This document shows positions 61,128 through 64,000 of a DNA stretch of 64,000 bases, piece after piece. Each line of letters opens with the position of its first letter. The first letter of the stretch is position 1. The position numbers and the translations under genes are program-made. The stretch comes from Chrysomallon squamiferum (Eukaryota > Mollusca > Gastropoda > Neomphalida > Peltospiridae): positions 34,156,022 through 34,220,021 of the forward strand of contig CM022665.1 of the NCBI GenBank assembly GCA_012295275.1, written 5' to 3'. Under the pieces are notes generated by a model. It was given only the letters and a program-made list of their open reading frames with translations, had not been told where the DNA came from and ran no database searches.

Positions 61128-62218
61128 ATGGAGGAGGATATGAAAAAGAGACTGTCGGGTAGTCCACTGCATGACTACATCGCTGGAGCGTTAGGAGGTA
61201 TATCTCTTTCTATTAGTCAGAGAATGCGCTAAATCAGAGAACATGCATGTTTTAGCATTAGGAAAAAGAGAGACAATTTTGTCATTAATAGAGAACATTT
61301 TGCTCGTGTAATCGTGTATTATGAAGGTGGTGGAATGGGTTAAAAAAAAAGAAGGTTAAAACGGTACCGGATTGAATTTATGATGAAAACAGATACTTGG
61401 ATATCAGCAAATTGTCGAACCTAGGTAAATCGCAACCATTTCAAAAATAACCTAAATGAATAATAATTATTTTGTTTGTGTGGATACATCTGCTTATTTT
61501 CCAGCAATTCCTAGATTCACCTTAGTAATTTCTGATTTTTTTTGACGTTGATGGTAAAGCTGCTAATTCAAAAAAAAAAAAAAAAATAAATAAATAAAAA
61601 ATTAAAGCTTCAAAAAAAGGTTCTATATCAACAGTTACTTCTTATCCAAAATCGTCTCTCAGTTTTCAGTTCTTGTCATATTTTCATATACGGATTGTTT
61701 CTCTACAAGGGTGATTAAGTAAAAGGTGCATCAGTATTTCAGCTTTTATTTATATTTTTAAAGATTATAAATAAAAGGTTAAATACATTTATTTCAAATG
61801 TTTATTAATCGGGTTGATTACCCCAAGAATCCGACCAGAAAGTGTTCTATTTTCACTAGGAGAAGTCCCGTTGGACGGGAATTCGATCCTGCTGCCTTTT
61901 GATCACCTAATTTGGTGAGTACGTTAGACGATCTTTCTTTTACAGATTTCACAGTGCACGCTTAGAACTTTGCGGTTGTTGTTATCTTACTTTACTGAAT
62001 ACAAAATACAACTGCAAACTGCAATGTGACTTCATCGTTTGGATTTCCTTGTGTAACTTTGTTCCTGAATGGATTTTCAAAATTAAGAAAGTAAAATAAC
62101 TCATTTAAAATACTAAATTTAATAGATTTATTGTATTATTCATCAAGTATAAATGACAGTATTTTTGTGTTAAGGTGGTGCAGGAATTCTTATTGGACAC
62201 CCCTTTGATACTGTGAAA
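61128..62218 (+). CDS. Mitochondrial carrier (SLC25 family), first two coding exons
   Basis: Exon 61128-61197 encodes MEEDMKKRLSGSPLHDYIAG and then ALGG; exon 62175-62218 continues GAGILIGHPFDTVK. The second exon holds the signature PxDxxK that ends the first transmembrane helix of every SLC25 carrier. Both junctions fit (GGAG|GTATAT; TTAAG|GTGG; AAA|GTAAGT). ..AGALGG..GHPFDTVKV.. at the very N-terminus is most like the SLC25A45/47/48 group of inner-membrane carriers, though 37 residues cannot fix the member or substrate. About 260 further residues are expected and must lie beyond the right edge, past a MULE insertion. A 5' splice-in site (CCACAG at 61106) suggests a non-coding first exon upstream. 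Confidence 0.75.
61198..62174 (+). other. Intron 1 of the carrier gene
   Basis: AT-rich, with a poly-A/AAAT run at about 61570-61600. A GC-richer patch at about 61850-61900 can form the small stem TCCCGT/ACGGGA and is otherwise unexplained. Confidence 0.6.
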
Positions 62219-62564
62219 GTAAGTAGAATGTGTTCCGTAACATTTTTCAAAGACATTTTAAACTAAGAATGGGTTCTTCTCGTGTTAAATATAAAATTGT
62301 TGCCACCTTTTAATTAATATATTTTGCCTATTTTTGATGATTCTATCCCATCTTGTCGAAGTCATAAATAAATCACTCATCCCATTCACGGTACCCTCAA
62401 ATAAGACAATGGACTAGGCCACATGGTCGAGTGTCGTCCCATCCAATCAAATCCCATGTACCGGCCACAGAGGAACAACAAAACAAGTTGAATTTGCGTA
62501 TTTGTGTATTTAATATTCAAGCACTATATTCAGGGATACTGTGTTCAGATACACTATCATCATC
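62219..62564. other. Carrier intron 2 start and MULE flank
   Basis: It follows the donor of carrier exon 2. The part from about 62380 is GC-richer and may belong to the 3' end of the MULE, but I could not identify terminal repeats. Confidence 0.35.
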
Positions 62565-63758
62565 CTAGTTACGAAGTTCAAGTTTCACGAGGTGTCCAAC
62601 TGCATCGAGGTACTGGAGAGGTGTCTTGGCTCCAGCCTGCAACTGTCTCTTGAGACGTCCTAGCCGGTTGTCACATTCCCTGTACATTCGCTTCCTGGGT
62701 GGAGCTGCACCTGAATTATTTTGTCCCGCTCTGCCTTCTCGATTCCTTGGATGAGGTCTACAAACTTGTAGATGTTGGGGTGCTGGTGGGGTAGAGCTCT
62801 GTTGAGCCTTGAATGGAACCCTTCCAAGTTGTTGTTTGTCCTGGGTCCTGTGGTGGCAGAGTGGTTCCACAAGAGAACAGGAAAGCGGGAGTCATCGTCC
62901 ACCCAGTTTGTCACCGTGTAATCGTTCATCTCGACTGCTCTTGGCTTCCAATCAGGCACCCTGGACCTCAGCAATCGGAAGCAGTGGCAGTGCTGCAGCT
63001 CGTCGGATCCACGTCTGCACGTCTGGGTCGTTCTTGTGCAGGATGGCTAGTCCGAGGTCAGCGGTCTTGCGCCACACAGCCTGGCAGAAGTGGAAGAAGC
63101 AGCCTTTCAGCACAGCACGTGGAAAAACCTGCTCAAGAGCCCGGATGGAAGCCATCTCGAAGTCCGTTTGGCATACGGGGACCAAACAATCCATGCACAA
63201 TGTACACTTGGTCCCACAAACCAGGGCAAGAGGAGAAACGTCCATGTAGATCGTCTCGGCCGCCTGTAGATTTCTTACCTGATCATCGGTTGAGAATACC
63301 ACCATTTTGTCAGCATCTCCATCCGTGAACAAGAGGAAGCGCTTCCCATCTTTGTTTGTGTCCAGGGTCCTTGTAGGTCCAGTTCTTCTCTGGAGGCTGG
63401 GAGGACGGGGATGGTGGTTTTACGATAACGGTACAAGGCGCTCTTCACACTGTGGAAGGTAGGCAAGACGGGAACGCGGGCAATCTCATCGTTGTAGATC
63501 TGTTGCATGGTTGCATCGCTTGCGGATGGTGCTCATGAAACGAATGGCAGTCTCGTTATCGGGTGGGTGATCGTGCCCAAAGGAATTGCGAACATAGTCG
63601 CCAACAGTGGTAACTTTCCCCTTGCATGGCCTGTCAACGCACCTCCAGTAAACACTGTCAGCATTCGATCGGTTCTTACTGTACAGATACCCATCAAGTA
63701 AGACCTATGGTTGACCACGAGCAGACTGGACGTATTCCACTTTCCTCAGACCCGCCAT
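62565..63758 (-). pseudogene. MULE (Mutator-like) transposase with FLYWCH finger, broken
   Basis: It starts MAGLRKVEYVQSARGQP, then has an in-frame TAG (63705-63707), then a FLYWCH finger: VLLDGYLYSKNRSNADSVYW, RC..CKGK and a final HDH. Further blocks in shifting frames are YNDEIARVPVLPTFHSVKSA, LYRYRKTTIPVLP, AAETIYMD, TDFEMASIRALEQVFPRA, GCFFHFCQAVWRKTADLGLA, GPRTNNNLEGFHSRLNRALP and the end YLDAVGHLVKLELRN. At least four frame changes are needed. The segment between the first catalytic aspartate (YMD) and the second (TDFEM) is shorter than in intact relatives. It lies in intron 2 of the carrier gene, antisense to it. It is GC-richer than its surroundings, as a relatively recent arrival would be. 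Confidence 0.85.
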
Positions 63759-64000
63759 ACTGATAACTATAGGTACCGTCTTGATCACAGCCTTCTAACC
63801 CAGTTTGAGACAATTCTACTAATTTGCGAATAAGAAGTGTTGACTACTAATTTGCTTTCATGAGTAGGATTCACCGCAATGGATTAATAAACAAAACAAA
63901 CCAGAGAAGACTGGCTAAACAAAACACTGTAAGGCAAGGGAGGATTCACCAATTTGAAAAACAATTAAACATGACACGGGATGCAATTGAAAATGTTAAA
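63759..64000. other. Upstream flank of the MULE, to window end
   Basis: Possibly the 5' untranslated and terminal part of the MULE. No carrier exon was recognised before the edge. Confidence 0.3.

Noticed and set aside
61850-61905. tRNA-like or SINE B-box-like segment (ATTCGATCC next to a small stem)
   Set aside because: No A box at the right distance and no acceptor stem; too weak to call a tRNA or a SINE.
62809-63328. Two long plus-strand frames over the MULE
   Set aside because: They are antisense to the MULE blocks and open only because the region is GC-rich.
1-64000. CRISPR arrays, bacterial operons, integrated plasmid or phage
   Set aside because: Spliced animal genes throughout; no regular spacer-repeat array and no prokaryotic gene.

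Overview
The window is animal nuclear DNA. It is AT-rich, and its genes have many short exons with GT..AG introns and carry no operator or ribosome-binding structure of the bacterial kind. Exon-by-exon reading gives five well-recognised conserved genes, one carrier gene cut by the right edge, one unidentified gene and a small upstream coding frame. The gene set (eEF1-gamma, calcineurin B, JKAMP, NEK2, NDUFB1, a mitochondrial carrier) is pan-metazoan. Intron sizes and the load of DNA transposons suggest an invertebrate, but I cannot place the phylum from this sequence.

Layout. EEF1G runs leftward from 13184 and leaves the window at its left edge; ten coding exons are readable. Head-to-head with it, start codons only 142 bp apart, is the calcineurin regulatory subunit B gene (13327-22931, +), complete at 170 codons. 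After AT-rich DNA and a decayed hAT-type transposase (27903-30328) comes JKAMP (32362-37548, -), complete at 325 codons. It is divergent from NEK2 (39225-47331, +), complete at 460 codons. NEK2 converges on NDUFB1 (49327-49512, -). The exon upstream of NDUFB1 carries a second complete small frame (49738-49893), so the spliced message looks bicistronic. An unidentified gene has its last two probable exons at 55654-57220 (+). The first two exons of an SLC25 mitochondrial carrier lie at 61128-62218 (+), and a broken MULE transposase occupies 62565-63758 (-).

Mobile DNA. Introns and spacers hold many cut-and-paste elements whose ends can be read: a 0.57 kb Kolobok-like hairpin element, two internally deleted elements with remnants of PSQ/PHD pogo-like transposases, a hAT miniature element with an intact 8-bp target duplication, a Tc1-like element that lost its first catalytic aspartate, a mariner-like miniature element, two hAT-like transposase fossils and the MULE. 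No LTR, reverse transcriptase or viral gene was recognised.

The genes do not form one pathway. The most interesting signals are the NDUFB1 two-frame message, two families of repeated hairpin-forming sequences confined to EEF1G introns, and two compact divergent promoters (EEF1G/calcineurin B and JKAMP/NEK2).
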